Shown here piece after piece: positions 51,594 through 62,729 of a stretch of 64,000 bases of DNA. The DNA comes from JAWKVD01 sp041398225 (lineage in GTDB: Bacteria > Pseudomonadota > Alphaproteobacteria > Caulobacterales > Hyphomonadaceae). The DNA is taken from NCBI GenBank assembly GCA_041398225.1, contig JAWKVD010000003.1, positions 62,001 through 126,000 on the forward strand, in the 5' to 3' direction. The notes beneath the pieces are model-generated. The model searched no databases. It saw nothing but the letters and a program-made list of their open reading frames with translations, and had not been told where the DNA came from. A program made the position numbers and the translations under genes. The first letter of the stretch is position 1; each line of letters begins with the position of its first letter.

Positions 51594-54221
51594 CTAGTAG
51601 GTGAAGCGCACGCCGGCCTTGGCCGTCCACGAATAGGTCTCGAACTGCAGCAGGCGATCGCGGCCCGGACCCTTCTGGAAGGCGAGGTAGGGTTCGTCGT
51701 TGAGGTTCACCCACTCGACGAAGGCCTGGACGTGATCGTTGAAGCGATACTTCGCCGAGGCGTCGATCTGCAGGTGGTCCTTCACCCAGCGGTCCGATTC
51801 CGGATCGCCGCCCAGCTCGTCGAGATACTCGTCGCGATAGGCCGCGGTGAGGCGCAGCGAGAGGCCGCCTTTCTCATAGCCGAGCATGGCGTTGTAGGTG
51901 TTCTTGGCCGCCGCCGGCAGCGCGATGGAGCGGAAGCCGCCGCCGTCCGGCACGTCGCCCTTGGCGTCCGTGTAGGTGTAGTTGAGGCCGACCAGCGTGC
52001 CGTCCAGCCATCCCGGCAGGAAGTCGAGCGGCTGCTGGTAGTTGAACTCCACGCCTTTGACCTTGGCGGTGTCGCCGTTGATCGGGATGTCGGCTTCGGA
52101 GAAGGAGATGCCCTTGAACACGCCGTTATAGGGCGCGTCGGTGTCGTCGAAGGACTGCGTGACGATGAAGTCCTTGATGTCCTTGTAGAACACGCCGACC
52201 TGCAGAACGCCGCCATTGTTGGGGTAGTATTCGGCGCTGAGGTCGAGGTTCCAGGCGCGGTAGGGATCGAGTTCGGGGTTGCCGAACTCGGCCTCGAGGT
52301 CCTCGTTGATCGAGGAGTGCGGCGCCATCTTGCCGATGCCGGGACGCACGACGCTGGCGAACAGGCCGCCGCGAAGCACGACATTGTCGTTGAGGTCGTA
52401 CTTCACGTTCACGCTGGGCAGCACGTCGGTGTAGTCGTTGGAGTAGGTCAGCGGGGTCGCCGTCACGGCGTCCTCGTCGACCAGATTGCCGGCCAGATCG
52501 TCCTTGGTGTGTTCGACGCGCACGCCGCCGATCACCGTCAGGCGGTCGGTCTTGTACTTGCCCTGGGCGTAGCCGGCGTAGATGTCTTCCTGGACGTCAT
52601 AGGCGCCCGAGATCGACTCGATGAAGGAGTCGTCGTCGTTGATCTCGAACAGGCCGAAATTGGTCTGGTTGAAGTTGCGCACCAGTCCGAGATCGGGAAG
52701 CACGCCGAGATCGAGCAGGCCATAGGTCTGCGAACCGGCGACGTCGGCGAGCGTGTAGTCGCCGTCGAACCCGTCATAGATCTGGTTGTTGGCCGAGTAG
52801 GTCTTTTCGCGCAGGCGGACCTTCATGCCGCCCTTGATCTCGAGATCGCCGCCCGCGAGCGCGAAGGTGCGCGCCGCATCGAACTTGCCCGACCATTCCT
52901 CGTCCTTCGACAAGCCGTCGGTGACCTGAAGCTCGGTGAACTCGTAGTTCGAGGGGTCGTTGAAGGCGTCCGCGCCCGCGTCGATCGTGAACCGCGTGGT
53001 TTCGAGGTTGGAATAGTCGAACGTCGCGCCGAAACCGCCGTCGGAGGACACGCGGTACTGGAAGCGGGTCGGGTCCTGCGTCCGGTATTCGTGTTCCTGC
53101 GCTTCGGAGTAGGCGAGTTTGTAGTCGAAATTCCAGGTGTCGAGCTTGGTTTCGCCGCCGACCTGGTAGGACTGGATCTTCTGGCTTTCGAAGCGGTCTT
53201 TCAGGTCGCGGCGCAGGGTGACGCGCTGGCGGCCGTAGGGATCGCTGCTCGACGCCGACAGGAAGGTCGCAGTGTTGGCCGTGCCGCTGACCGGATCGTT
53301 CTCGAAGCCGAAGCTGAGGCGCTGGCGCTTCTCGGTGTCGTCGAACTGGCTGTAGATCATGCGCGCGTAGAGCGTGGTCGCGGCGGTCGGCTGCCAGTCG
53401 AAGGACAGCGAGCCGCCCATGCGCTCGCGCTCGACGTCGTAGTCGCGATACTCGACCGTACCGGCATAGGCGACGCCTTCGGAGCCCGGGCGTTCGCTGA
53501 CCGCCCAGTCGTCCATCTCGGTGTTGTCGGTCGAGGTCTTGCGGTCATAGTAGGACAGGCCGCCGGCGATGCCGAACGTGTCGGAGACCGGGATCGAGAA
53601 GTCGACGGAACCCTTCGGCGAGGTCTTGCCATTGAGGTCGTTGTAGGAGCCCTCGATCGTGCCGCTGAGGTAGAGATCGCTGCGGTCGAACGCCTTGGTC
53701 GTGTTGATCTCGATCGACGCGCCGATCGTGTCGGCGTCCATGTCCGGGGTCAGGGTCTTCTTGACCTCGATCGACTCGACGAGTTCTGAGGCGACCACGT
53801 CCAGCGCCACGGCGCGGGTGTCGGCTTCCGGCGAAGGCAGGCGCACGCCGTTGACGGAGGCGGCGTTCAGCGTCGGATCAAGGCCGCGCACCGAGATGAA
53901 GCGGCCTTCGCCCTGGTCGTCGAGAATGTTGACGCCCGGCAGGCGGCGCACCGATTCGGCGACGTTCTGGTCGGGGAACTGGCCGATCGCGTCGCGCGTG
54001 ATCACGCTCTCGACGATGTCCGAGCTGCGCTGGCGGTCGACGGCGTTGTCCATCATCGCGCGCTGGCCGATCACCACCACGGTTTCGGGCTGGCGCGCGG
54101 CGGGGCCGGAGGCCGGCGCCTCTTGCGCGAAGGCGGGCGTGGCGAGGCCGAGGCCCAGTGTTGCGAAGGCCGTCGACGCGAGCAGCGTGGTGCGGCCAAG
54201 TCCCGGTTTCAGAAATGTCAT
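51594..54221 (-). CDS. TonB-dependent receptor
   Basis: 875 residues from the ATG at 54221 (MTFLKPGLGRTTLLASTAFA), signal peptide ending PAFAQ; 10 open codons upstream were rejected. N-terminal ETVVVIGQRA looks like a TonB box. Plug domain about 50-165 (SSDIVESVITRDAIGQFPDQ, NVAESVRRLPGVNILDDQGEG, FISVRGLDPTLNAASVNG). The 22-strand barrel ends KAGVRFTY with terminal Tyr. This class (RLPGV...RGxxP) is abundant in Caulobacterales and often imports sugars or small polymers; the ligand is unknown. No regulator or hydrolase is adjacent. Confidence 0.93.
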   Translation of the reverse strand: MTFLKPGLGRTTLLASTAFATLGLGLATPAFAQEAPASGPAARQPETVVVIGQRAMMDNAVDRQRSSDIVESVITRDAIGQFPDQNVAESVRRLPGVNILDDQGEGRFISVRGLDPTLNAASVNGVRLPSPEADTRAVALDVVASELVESIEVKKTLTPDMDADTIGASIEINTTKAFDRSDLYLSGTIEGSYNDLNGKTSPKGSVDFSIPVSDTFGIAGGLSYYDRKTSTDNTEMDDWAVSERPGSEGVAYAGTVEYRDYDVERERMGGSLSFDWQPTAATTLYARMIYSQFDDTEKRQRLSFGFENDPVSGTANTATFLSASSSDPYGRQRVTLRRDLKDRFESQKIQSYQVGGETKLDTWNFDYKLAYSEAQEHEYRTQDPTRFQYRVSSDGGFGATFDYSNLETTRFTIDAGADAFNDPSNYEFTELQVTDGLSKDEEWSGKFDAARTFALAGGDLEIKGGMKVRLREKTYSANNQIYDGFDGDYTLADVAGSQTYGLLDLGVLPDLGLVRNFNQTNFGLFEINDDDSFIESISGAYDVQEDIYAGYAQGKYKTDRLTVIGGVRVEHTKDDLAGNLVDEDAVTATPLTYSNDYTDVLPSVNVKYDLNDNVVLRGGLFASVVRPGIGKMAPHSSINEDLEAEFGNPELDPYRAWNLDLSAEYYPNNGGVLQVGVFYKDIKDFIVTQSFDDTDAPYNGVFKGISFSEADIPINGDTAKVKGVEFNYQQPLDFLPGWLDGTLVGLNYTYTDAKGDVPDGGGFRSIALPAAAKNTYNAMLGYEKGGLSLRLTAAYRDEYLDELGGDPESDRWVKDHLQIDASAKYRFNDHVQAFVEWVNLNDEPYLAFQKGPGRDRLLQFETYSWTAKAGVRFTY

Positions 54222-54453
54222 GGTTGCGCGGTTCCCCTTAGAAGCCGGCACTCCCTAGGGGCTGCGCATGACAGTCCGGAGACAGATAGATGACGGTCAG
54301 GCGACACTTGATCGTGCGAGGCCCGCCGCGCGCGTTCGTTCGCGACCTGTGGCCAGGTCGCAACAACACGGACCGTGGAGACAAGACAAATTCGCGGGAA
54401 GGGTGCGGCGTTCGAGCGCTGGCTGAGACGCTGATCCGGGGCGTCAGCGAGAT

Positions 54454-55788
54454 CTAGCTGTCGGCGATCTCGCCCCAGAGGTCGCACTGTTCGGAGCCCG
54501 TCACCGTGACGCGCACGATGTCGCCGGGCTTCGCCCCCATCGGCTCGTCGAGATAGACCACGCCGTCGATCTCCGGCGCGTCCGCCTTGGTGCGGCCGGT
54601 GGCGCCGTCATCGTCGACCGCATCGATGATGACGTCGAGCGTGCGCCCGATCAGCCGCTCCGAGCGGGCGTCGGAGATCGCCGCCTGAAGCTCCATGAAG
54701 CGGGTCCAGCGTTCGTCGATGACATGCTGGGGCAGGTGGTCGGGCAGGTCGGCGGAGGCCGCGCCAGCGACGTTCTCGTATTTGAAGCAGCCGGCGCGAT
54801 CGATCTCCGCGGCTTCGAGCCAGTCGAGCAATTGTTCGAAGTCTTCTTCGGTTTCGCCCGGAAAGCCGACGATGAAGGACGAGCGGATGGCGAGATCGGG
54901 AACCTGTTTGCGCCACGCCTGGATGCGCTCCAGCGTCTTTTCCTGATTGGCCGGCCGGCGCATCGCCTTCAGCACGTTGGGGCTGGCGTGCTGGAACGGG
55001 ATGTCGAGATAGGGAAGGATTTTTCCGTCCGCCATCATCGGGAACACCGCGTCGACATGCGGATAGGGATAGACATAGTGCAGCCGCACCCACACGCCGA
55101 GTTCGCCCAGACCCTCGCAGAGATCGCGGAAGCGCGTTTCGCGCTCGCGTCCCGCCCAGGTGCGCGGCGCGTATTTCATGTCGAGCCCGTAGGCGGAGGT
55201 GTCCTGCGAGATCACCAGCAGTTCCTTCACGCCAGCCTTGGCGAGCTGTTCGGCCTCGCGCAGCACCGCGTCGATCGGCCGTGAGACGAGATCGCCGCGC
55301 AGGCTGGGGATGATGCAGAAGCTGCAGCGATTGTTGCAGCCCTCGGAAATCTTCAGATAGGCGTAGTGGCGCGGGGTGAGGCGATAGCCGCTTTCCGGAA
55401 CCAGCGACACGAACGGATGATCCGGCGCGGGAAGATGGGTATGCACCGCATCCATCACCTGCTCGTACTGGTGCGGTCCGGTCACGGCCAAGACGCCGGG
55501 ATGGCGGTCGGTGATGACGTCGGCCTCCGCGCCGAGGCAGCCGGTGACGATGACGCGGCCGTTCTCGTTGAGCGCTTCGCCGATCGCCTCGAGGCTTTCA
55601 TCGCGCGCGCTGTCGAGGAAGCCGCAGGTGTTGACCAGCACCAGGTCCGCCCCGGCGTAGTCCGGCGAGATCTGGTAGCCCTCCGACCGCAGGCGCGTGA
55701 TGATGCGCTCGGAATCGACGAGGGCCTTGGGGCAGCCCAGCGACACGATGCCGACCTTGGGAATACGGATCTGACTGTTCTCTGACAT
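54454..55788 (-). CDS. rimO: Ribosomal protein S12 methylthiotransferase RimO
   Basis: Radical-SAM enzyme that methylthiolates the conserved Asp of ribosomal protein S12. It is 444 residues. MTTase N-domain cysteines C19, C55 and C84; radical-SAM cluster C151-N-N-R-C155-S-F-C158. A C-terminal TRAM domain (about 375-440) recognises S12. Distinguished from MiaB by IPKVGIVSLGCPKALVDSE and the KISEGCNNRCSFC pattern. The 63-nt gap to the GST gene suggests possible co-transcription. Confidence 0.97.
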   Translation of the reverse strand: MSENSQIRIPKVGIVSLGCPKALVDSERIITRLRSEGYQISPDYAGADLVLVNTCGFLDSARDESLEAIGEALNENGRVIVTGCLGAEADVITDRHPGVLAVTGPHQYEQVMDAVHTHLPAPDHPFVSLVPESGYRLTPRHYAYLKISEGCNNRCSFCIIPSLRGDLVSRPIDAVLREAEQLAKAGVKELLVISQDTSAYGLDMKYAPRTWAGRERETRFRDLCEGLGELGVWVRLHYVYPYPHVDAVFPMMADGKILPYLDIPFQHASPNVLKAMRRPANQEKTLERIQAWRKQVPDLAIRSSFIVGFPGETEEDFEQLLDWLEAAEIDRAGCFKYENVAGAASADLPDHLPQHVIDERWTRFMELQAAISDARSERLIGRTLDVIIDAVDDDGATGRTKADAPEIDGVVYLDEPMGAKPGDIVRVTVTGSEQCDLWGEIADS

Positions 55789-55851
55789 GCGTGGCGGGGT
55801 GTAGCAGGGTGCGCGGCGTTTCGCTATCCGGTTTGCGCCGCCGCCGAGCCG

Positions 55852-56460
55852 TCAGGGCTTGTTCGCGGAGAACGCCGGCAGCGCGTTGGCCCGTTCGGAC
55901 AGCGCCTTGAGGCGCGGATAGCCCTCGGCGACGAGGTGCGGCAGCGCATGGCCCACGAAGTCGAACCCGGCCACGACCGCCGCCGTGGCGCCGGTCGGCT
56001 GGTCGCCGCCGCCAAAGCCCGTTTCGGGCGCATGGGCTTCGAGCAGATCGAGGCTGGTGGCGACCTGGCTTTGCACGCGCGCGATCCAGTCGGCCCAGTG
56101 ATAGGCCTCCGGGCGGCGCACCGTCTCGTAGACCAGCGCGACCGCCTTTTCGGCCAGCGTGTTGGCGCAGGCGACGGCCTGCAGGGCGCCGCGGCGCGCC
56201 TCGCCCGAGGGCGGCAGCAGGCGCTGTTCGGGCGCGGCGGTCTCTTCGAGCCAGTCGACGATGGCGAAGGTCTCCACCAGCGTCGTGCCGTCATCGAGGG
56301 TGAGCGCGGGAACCCGGCCCATCGGATTGATGGTCTTGAGCGTCTCGAAGTCGGGGCCAGTGACCATCAGCGGCCGGTGCTCGAACGCCCGCCCCTGCAG
56401 CGACATCCAGATTGCGACGCGGCGCACGAAGGGCGACAGGAAGCGGCCATGGAGTATCAT
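55852..56460 (-). CDS. Glutathione S-transferase family protein
   Basis: 202 residues. N-terminal thioredoxin-fold domain (MILHGRFLSPFVRRVAIWMSL, then KTINPMGRVPALTLDDG, and ETFAIVDWLEE) followed by an all-helical C-domain. The Ser in LSPFVRR is the probable catalytic residue. Substrate unknown. It lies 90 nt downstream of the monothiol glutaredoxin gene. Confidence 0.9.
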   Translation of the reverse strand: MILHGRFLSPFVRRVAIWMSLQGRAFEHRPLMVTGPDFETLKTINPMGRVPALTLDDGTTLVETFAIVDWLEETAAPEQRLLPPSGEARRGALQAVACANTLAEKAVALVYETVRRPEAYHWADWIARVQSQVATSLDLLEAHAPETGFGGGDQPTGATAAVVAGFDFVGHALPHLVAEGYPRLKALSERANALPAFSANKP

Positions 56461-56550
56461 CGTGCAGTCCTCGTTCGAGATCGCATCGGAGACGGTCTGG
56501 AGAGACCGCCTTGGGGGCCGGTCTGGGAATAAGGCCGGGAAGAGCGCCGG

Positions 56551-56910
56551 TCAGGCTTCGAGCAGGCCCTTGTCGGCCAGGAGCTGTTTCAGCTCGCCCG
56601 ACTGGAACATCTCCATGGCGATGTCGCAGCCGCCGATGAACTCGCCGTTCACGTAGATTTGCGGAATCGTGGGCCAGTTGGAGAACGCCTTGACGCCCTC
56701 GCGCAGCTCGGGGTCTTCCAGCACGTTGGCGGAAGCGTAGTCGGCGCCGACATGATCGAGGATCGCCACGACCCGGGCCGAGAAGCCGCATTGGGGGAAG
56801 GTGGGCGTGCCCTTCATGAACAGCATCACCGGATTTTCGTCGATCATGCCCTTGATACGGGCGGACACGTCCTGGTCCGCGCCGGACGGTTGTTGGGTGC
56901 TGTCGCTCAT
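56551..56910 (-). CDS. grxD: Monothiol glutaredoxin (Grx4/GrxD type)
   Basis: Carrier and sensor of glutathione-ligated [2Fe-2S] clusters. It is 119 residues with active-site CGFS (C41) in FPQCGFSARVVAIL, plus ASANVLEDPELREGVKAFSNWPTIPQIYV and GGCDIAMEMFQSGEL (shown as PTIPQIYV and GGCDIAMEM). It works with BolA proteins, and a bolA gene lies about 1 kb upstream on the same strand, with an aldo/keto reductase gene between. Confidence 0.95.
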   Translation of the reverse strand: MSDSTQQPSGADQDVSARIKGMIDENPVMLFMKGTPTFPQCGFSARVVAILDHVGADYASANVLEDPELREGVKAFSNWPTIPQIYVNGEFIGGCDIAMEMFQSGELKQLLADKGLLEA

Positions 56911-57018
56911 GCCGGTCTCGCTCTGACGTTTCCCGGACGGTCGGGAGCCCTTGCCGTCGGGGCCTGCGTCGAGGCCCCCGGGACGCTCCCTATCAGCTAG
57001 GGCCGGACGGCGCGGCGA

Positions 57019-57861
57019 TCAAGCGGCAGGCGGAGCAAGGTGAACGGCGCGGGCGTTGGCCTCGAGCCGGTCGACGCGGGTGGTGGTGACCAGAATCCGG
57101 TGCGCGCCGCCCTCGTGAAGCGCCCAGTTGATCGCCTTGTCGGGCGCCATCCGCACGCGCGGGGCGGGCGGAGCCCCCCGCACCAGCGACCGCGCGAGAC
57201 GCCGAGCCGAGGACAGCGAGGTGGGGGCGGGATAGCGCGACAGCGCGGGCGCCAGCACTTCGATGCCGATCAGCTCAAGGCCGGCTTCGCGCACCCGGCG
57301 CAGGCGCGCCAGATCCTCCGGCAGCAATCCCGCGTGCACGGGCGCCATCGCCAGCTGGAACTGGCCGGTGGCGAGCGCCGCGTCGATCTCCGCGCCGCGC
57401 CCGGTGACGCCGATGCGGTGGATGCGCCCGGCGTTGCGCTCTTCCTCCAGCGCGGCGAGCAGCCCGTCGGTCAGATCTTCCGGGGCCGGGCCGTGCAGGA
57501 ACAGCCAGTCGATCCAGTGGACGCCGAGACGCTGCATCGAGCCCTCGATGGAGCGGCGCACCCCGTCCGGCGAGAAATCGCGCTCCGCCGAGCGCATGCC
57601 GGAGGCGACGATGCCGGCCCGGGTCGAGATCGTGCATTCGGCGCGCGGCAGGAATTTCAGCGTTTCGCCGAGCCGGCGCTCGGCTTCGCCCAGACCGTAG
57701 GACGGGCCGGTGTCGAACAGGCGCACGCCCATCTCGAACGCGGCGCGGATCAGATAGTCCGTCTTCCGGGCGGAAAACATCTTCGAGCCCAGCGGGCCGG
57801 TGACGCCGAATCCCATCCGGCGTACGCCATGGACCGGGTCCCGTGTGACAGCGCCGTCCAC
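57019..57861 (-). CDS. Aldo/keto reductase family protein
   Basis: 280 residues, (beta/alpha)8 fold. The catalytic Asp/Tyr segment DTGPSYGLGEAERRLG is intact and the His is in LFLHGP. The usual catalytic Lys (in STKVG) appears as Arg in ISTRAG, so activity may be altered. GVTGRG and the C-terminal NWALHEGGAHRILVTTTRVDRLEANA match the family's NADPH end. It sits between grxD and bolA, all on the minus strand, 12 nt after bolA. Confidence 0.88.
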   Translation of the reverse strand: MDGAVTRDPVHGVRRMGFGVTGPLGSKMFSARKTDYLIRAAFEMGVRLFDTGPSYGLGEAERRLGETLKFLPRAECTISTRAGIVASGMRSAERDFSPDGVRRSIEGSMQRLGVHWIDWLFLHGPAPEDLTDGLLAALEEERNAGRIHRIGVTGRGAEIDAALATGQFQLAMAPVHAGLLPEDLARLRRVREAGLELIGIEVLAPALSRYPAPTSLSSARRLARSLVRGAPPAPRVRMAPDKAINWALHEGGAHRILVTTTRVDRLEANARAVHLAPPAA

Positions 57862-57873
57862 CGTGCCGCCCTC

Positions 57874-58107
57874 CTAGTCCGGCGCCCGCGTGGTCAACTG
57901 AAGGGCGTGCAGCACGCCGCCCATGCGTCCCTGCAGCGCCGCGTAGACGAGCTGATGCTGGGCGACGCGGGATTTGCCGCGAAACTGCTCCGACACGATG
58001 TCGGCGGACCAGTGATCGTCATCGCCCGCGAGATCGGTCAGCGTGATGCTGGCGTCGGGGAATGCGGTGCGCAGGACCTCTTCCAGCGACTGGCGGTCCA
58101 TGGCCAT
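57874..58107 (-). CDS. bolA: BolA family protein
   Basis: 77 residues from the ATG at 58107 (MAMDRQSLEEVLRTAFPDAS); a longer open frame to 58197 crosses the gap without similarity. BolA fold: LAGDDDHWSADIVSEQFRGKS, RVAQHQLVYAALQGRM, HALQLTT. The His in VAQHQLVY is the usual Fe-S co-ligand with monothiol glutaredoxin, whose gene (56551-56910) is nearby. It is the YrbA/BolA2-like short form. Confidence 0.92.
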   Translation of the reverse strand: MAMDRQSLEEVLRTAFPDASITLTDLAGDDDHWSADIVSEQFRGKSRVAQHQLVYAALQGRMGGVLHALQLTTRAPD

Positions 58108-58475
58108 GGCGTTTCCCTTCTTTCCGTCGGCGGATCGATTATCCGCTCTCCACCCGAATTTGAGCAACGCTTCTAACGCACGAAAGGCTCCCGGCAACGT
58201 CTTGGCGCAGTGATGTTTTTACGCCACATACCCCGGCTGGCCGGCGCCGCGCGAGACCGATGTCGCGTAATGGGCGAGATTCACGCCCGGCGCCTCAACG
58301 GCATGCGCCGCTTTGGCTGCAGCGTCAGGAAACGGGCCCGGCGTCGGTCCGCGAACGGACAAACAAACCGGATCAGCCGCGCGAGGCGAGCGCCGACAGC
58401 GCGAAGCGGGCGCACTTGCGAGCCGTTCATTCAGCGCTTCGATGAGAGACGCGTCGTCCGGCGCCTCCGATACGC
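58108..58475. other. Gap between bolA and purL (368 nt)
   Basis: Contains the bolA promoter. A TTG-started minus-strand frame at 58219-58479 (86 codons) overlaps the purL stop by 4 nt (TTGA). Its N-terminal 22 residues (SVSEAPDDASLIEALNERL) look plausible as protein but the rest is Arg/Pro/Ala-rich and unlike any family I know. I leave it uncalled. Confidence 0.4.
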
Positions 58476-60785
<2,310 letters not shown>

Positions 60786-60849
60786 GGGCGCTGTTTACGC
60801 TGAACCGGCGATTCTGCAATGTGGCGGCGGAAATCGGAGCGCTTGTTTC

Positions 60850-61353
60850 ATGCTGGAGGCCCGCCTGCTCGACATCACCCGCGCGCCGGTCGAGGCGATC
60901 GTCAACGCGGCCAATTCGAGCCTTCTGGGCGGGGGCGGGGTGGACGGCGCGATCCACCGGGCGGCCGGTCCGGGCCTGCTGGCGGAATGCCGCACGCTGG
61001 GCGGATGCCCGACCGGCGAGGCCAGGATCACCGGCGCGTACGATCTTCCGCACCGCCATGTCATCCACACCGTGGGTCCGGTCTGGCGCGGCGGCGGCTC
61101 GGGCGAGGAAGGCCTGCTGGAGAACTGCTACCGCAACGCGCTGAAACTGGCGGTGGAGCACGCCTGCGGGTCGGTGGCGTTTCCGGCGATCTCGACCGGC
61201 GTTTACGGCTATCCGCTCGAACCGGCGACGCGGGTCGCGGTGCGGACGGTGCGCGGCTATCTGGACGAGACCGGAGCGTCCGTCCGGGTCCTGTTCTGCT
61301 GTTTCGACGAGGCGGCCCGGACGGCCTATGAGGCCGAGCTGTCCCGGATCTAG
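60850..61353 (+). CDS. Macro-domain ADP-ribose hydrolase
   Basis: Removes O-acetyl groups from ADP-ribose or ADP-ribose from proteins. It is 167 residues from the ATG at 60850; the frame is open far upstream, antisense to purL. ADP-ribose pocket motifs: IVNAANSSLLGGGGVDGAIHRAAG (shown as NAANSSLLGGGGVDGAIH), CPTGEARITGAYDLP, HTVGPVW, and FPAISTGVYGYPLEPA. This is the YmdB/MacroD class. It is 65 nt from the divergent purL start. Confidence 0.95.
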   Translation: MLEARLLDITRAPVEAIVNAANSSLLGGGGVDGAIHRAAGPGLLAECRTLGGCPTGEARITGAYDLPHRHVIHTVGPVWRGGGSGEEGLLENCYRNALKLAVEHACGSVAFPAISTGVYGYPLEPATRVAVRTVRGYLDETGASVRVLFCCFDEAARTAYEAELSRI

Positions 61354-61385
61354 GTCTCGGCCACGGGCGGCGCCGTGCGGAGCGC

Positions 61386-61829
61386 TCAGTCGTCCGAAGC
61401 GGATTGGGCGTCGATGAAGCGCGCGAGCCCGTCGGCCAGTTCGCTCATCAGCGCTTCGACGAATTCCGTGCGGTCCGAAGCGTTCACTTCGCCGAGAAAG
61501 TCGGCCGCGTCGCTGTCCCAGTCGGGTTCGAAGCCGAAATCGTCGGGGAACAGCGACACGAGACCGATCACGCCGTCGAAGTCGCGGCTCCACACCGACA
61601 CGCGGTAGGGATTGGCGTCGTCGTCCTCGTCGCTCTCGTCGAACTCGCCGGGCGCCGCGACCGCGAATCGGACGCGGTCGGTCTTGAACGCGCCGTTCAG
61701 CGCATCGGCGAGCGCGGTCGCCGCCTGCAGGAAGGCCGCGTCGACCGGGTCGTCCCCGGCTTCGCCGCGGGCGCGCGCGGTCTGCATGTCGGCAAGCCGG
61801 CGGTTCAGTTCATCGTCGAAATCGGCCAT
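61386..61829 (-). CDS. Hypothetical small acidic protein
   Basis: 147 residues from the ATG at 61829. Acidic, no signal. FAVAAPGEFDESDEDDDANPYRVSVW is shown in part as FDESDEDDDANPYRVSVWS; FPDDFGFEPDWDSDAADF and FVEALMSELADGLARFIDAQ follow. The family is not recognised. Its ATG overlaps the TGA of the pseudouridine synthase (TGATG), so it is translationally coupled to that gene. Confidence 0.75.
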   Translation of the reverse strand: MADFDDELNRRLADMQTARARGEAGDDPVDAAFLQAATALADALNGAFKTDRVRFAVAAPGEFDESDEDDDANPYRVSVWSRDFDGVIGLVSLFPDDFGFEPDWDSDAADFLGEVNASDRTEFVEALMSELADGLARFIDAQSASDD

Positions 61830-62647
61830 CACGCATTCCTCGCTGGGGAGTTGGCGGCGCTGATGATGCTGATTCTCTCCGCGCCTGTCATCGGGCGCCA
61901 TTTGCCCTCCGGCAGGTCGCCCAGCTCGACCGGCCCGACGCGCACCCGGCACAGATCGACGACGTCGAGATCGACCAGCTCGCACATCCGGCGGATCTGG
62001 CGGTTGCGGCCCTCGACCAGCGTGAAGCGCAGCACCTGCGTGTCCTCCTGGCGCACCTTCGCGGGCTTGAGGGCCCGGCCGTCGAGTTCGAGGCCGTGGC
62101 GCAGTTTCGAAATCTTCTCGCGGTCGATGCGGCCCCGGACGGCGACGACATACTCTTTGTCGATAGCGCTCTCCGGACCGATCACCGCTTTCGCCAGCAC
62201 GCCGTCCTCCGACAGGATCAGCAGGCCGCGGCTGTCCTGGTCGAGCCGCCCGAGCGGGGCGAGGCTGGTCTTCGAGCCGGGCATGACGACGCCCGCCGTG
62301 CGGGAGGCGGGAAGGGCGAGATTTTCGCGCCGCAGCAGCCGCGCGGCCGGCACCTGTTCGCCTTCCGGCTGGGCCGAGACGATCCCGACCGGCTTGTTGA
62401 TCAGCACGGTGATCTGGCTGTCGAGCTGGCGGCTGGCGCGGTCGGCCAGCACCAGGGTCTGGCCCTTAAGAATCTTGCGCCCGACATCCTCGACGGTTTC
62501 GCCGTCGATGGTCACCAGCCCGTCGGCGATCAGCGCTTCGGCTTCGCGGCGCGAGCACACGCCCGATTGCGCCAGCCATTTGTTGACGCGCTGCGGCTCC
62601 TCGCCGTCATAGGTCTTGGTCCAGGCCACGAAGCACGCCTCTCTCAT
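61829..62647 (-). CDS. rRNA pseudouridine synthase (RluF/RluB-like)
   Basis: 272 residues from the ATG at 62647; the frame is open to 62764 but a hairpin and low-similarity sequence lie there. N-terminal S4 domain (about 17-62, RVNKWLAQSGVCSRREAEALI) then the RsuA/RluB/E/F catalytic domain: LINKPVGIVSAQPE, GRLD with catalytic D136, SRGLLILSEDG, GRNRQIRRMCE. The INKPVGIV and LEGEW-like end (LPEGKWRPMTGAE) favour RluF over RluB, but target site is not certain. It is coupled to the next small gene by TGATG. Confidence 0.9.
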   Translation of the reverse strand: MREACFVAWTKTYDGEEPQRVNKWLAQSGVCSRREAEALIADGLVTIDGETVEDVGRKILKGQTLVLADRASRQLDSQITVLINKPVGIVSAQPEGEQVPAARLLRRENLALPASRTAGVVMPGSKTSLAPLGRLDQDSRGLLILSEDGVLAKAVIGPESAIDKEYVVAVRGRIDREKISKLRHGLELDGRALKPAKVRQEDTQVLRFTLVEGRNRQIRRMCELVDLDVVDLCRVRVGPVELGDLPEGKWRPMTGAERISIISAANSPARNA

Positions 62648-62653
62648 ACAACA

Positions 62654-62686
62654 CGCGACCCACGGCGCGGGGCGCCATGGGTCGCG
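62654..62686. terminator. Hairpin between pseudouridine synthase and CHRD genes
   Basis: 15-bp stem CGCGACCCACGGCGC (62654-62668) / GCGCCATGGGTCGCG (62672-62686) with one wobble pair and a GGG loop. It lies downstream of the CHRD gene (minus strand). Confidence 0.65.
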
Positions 62687-62729
62687 GAGACTACAGCCGG
62701 AACGCGCCGGCGTAACGGTCGAATGCGGA

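Noticed and set aside
51498..53789. 763-codon plus-strand open frame
   Set aside because: Antisense to the TonB receptor gene; Val/Asp/Arg-rich mirror sequence without domains.
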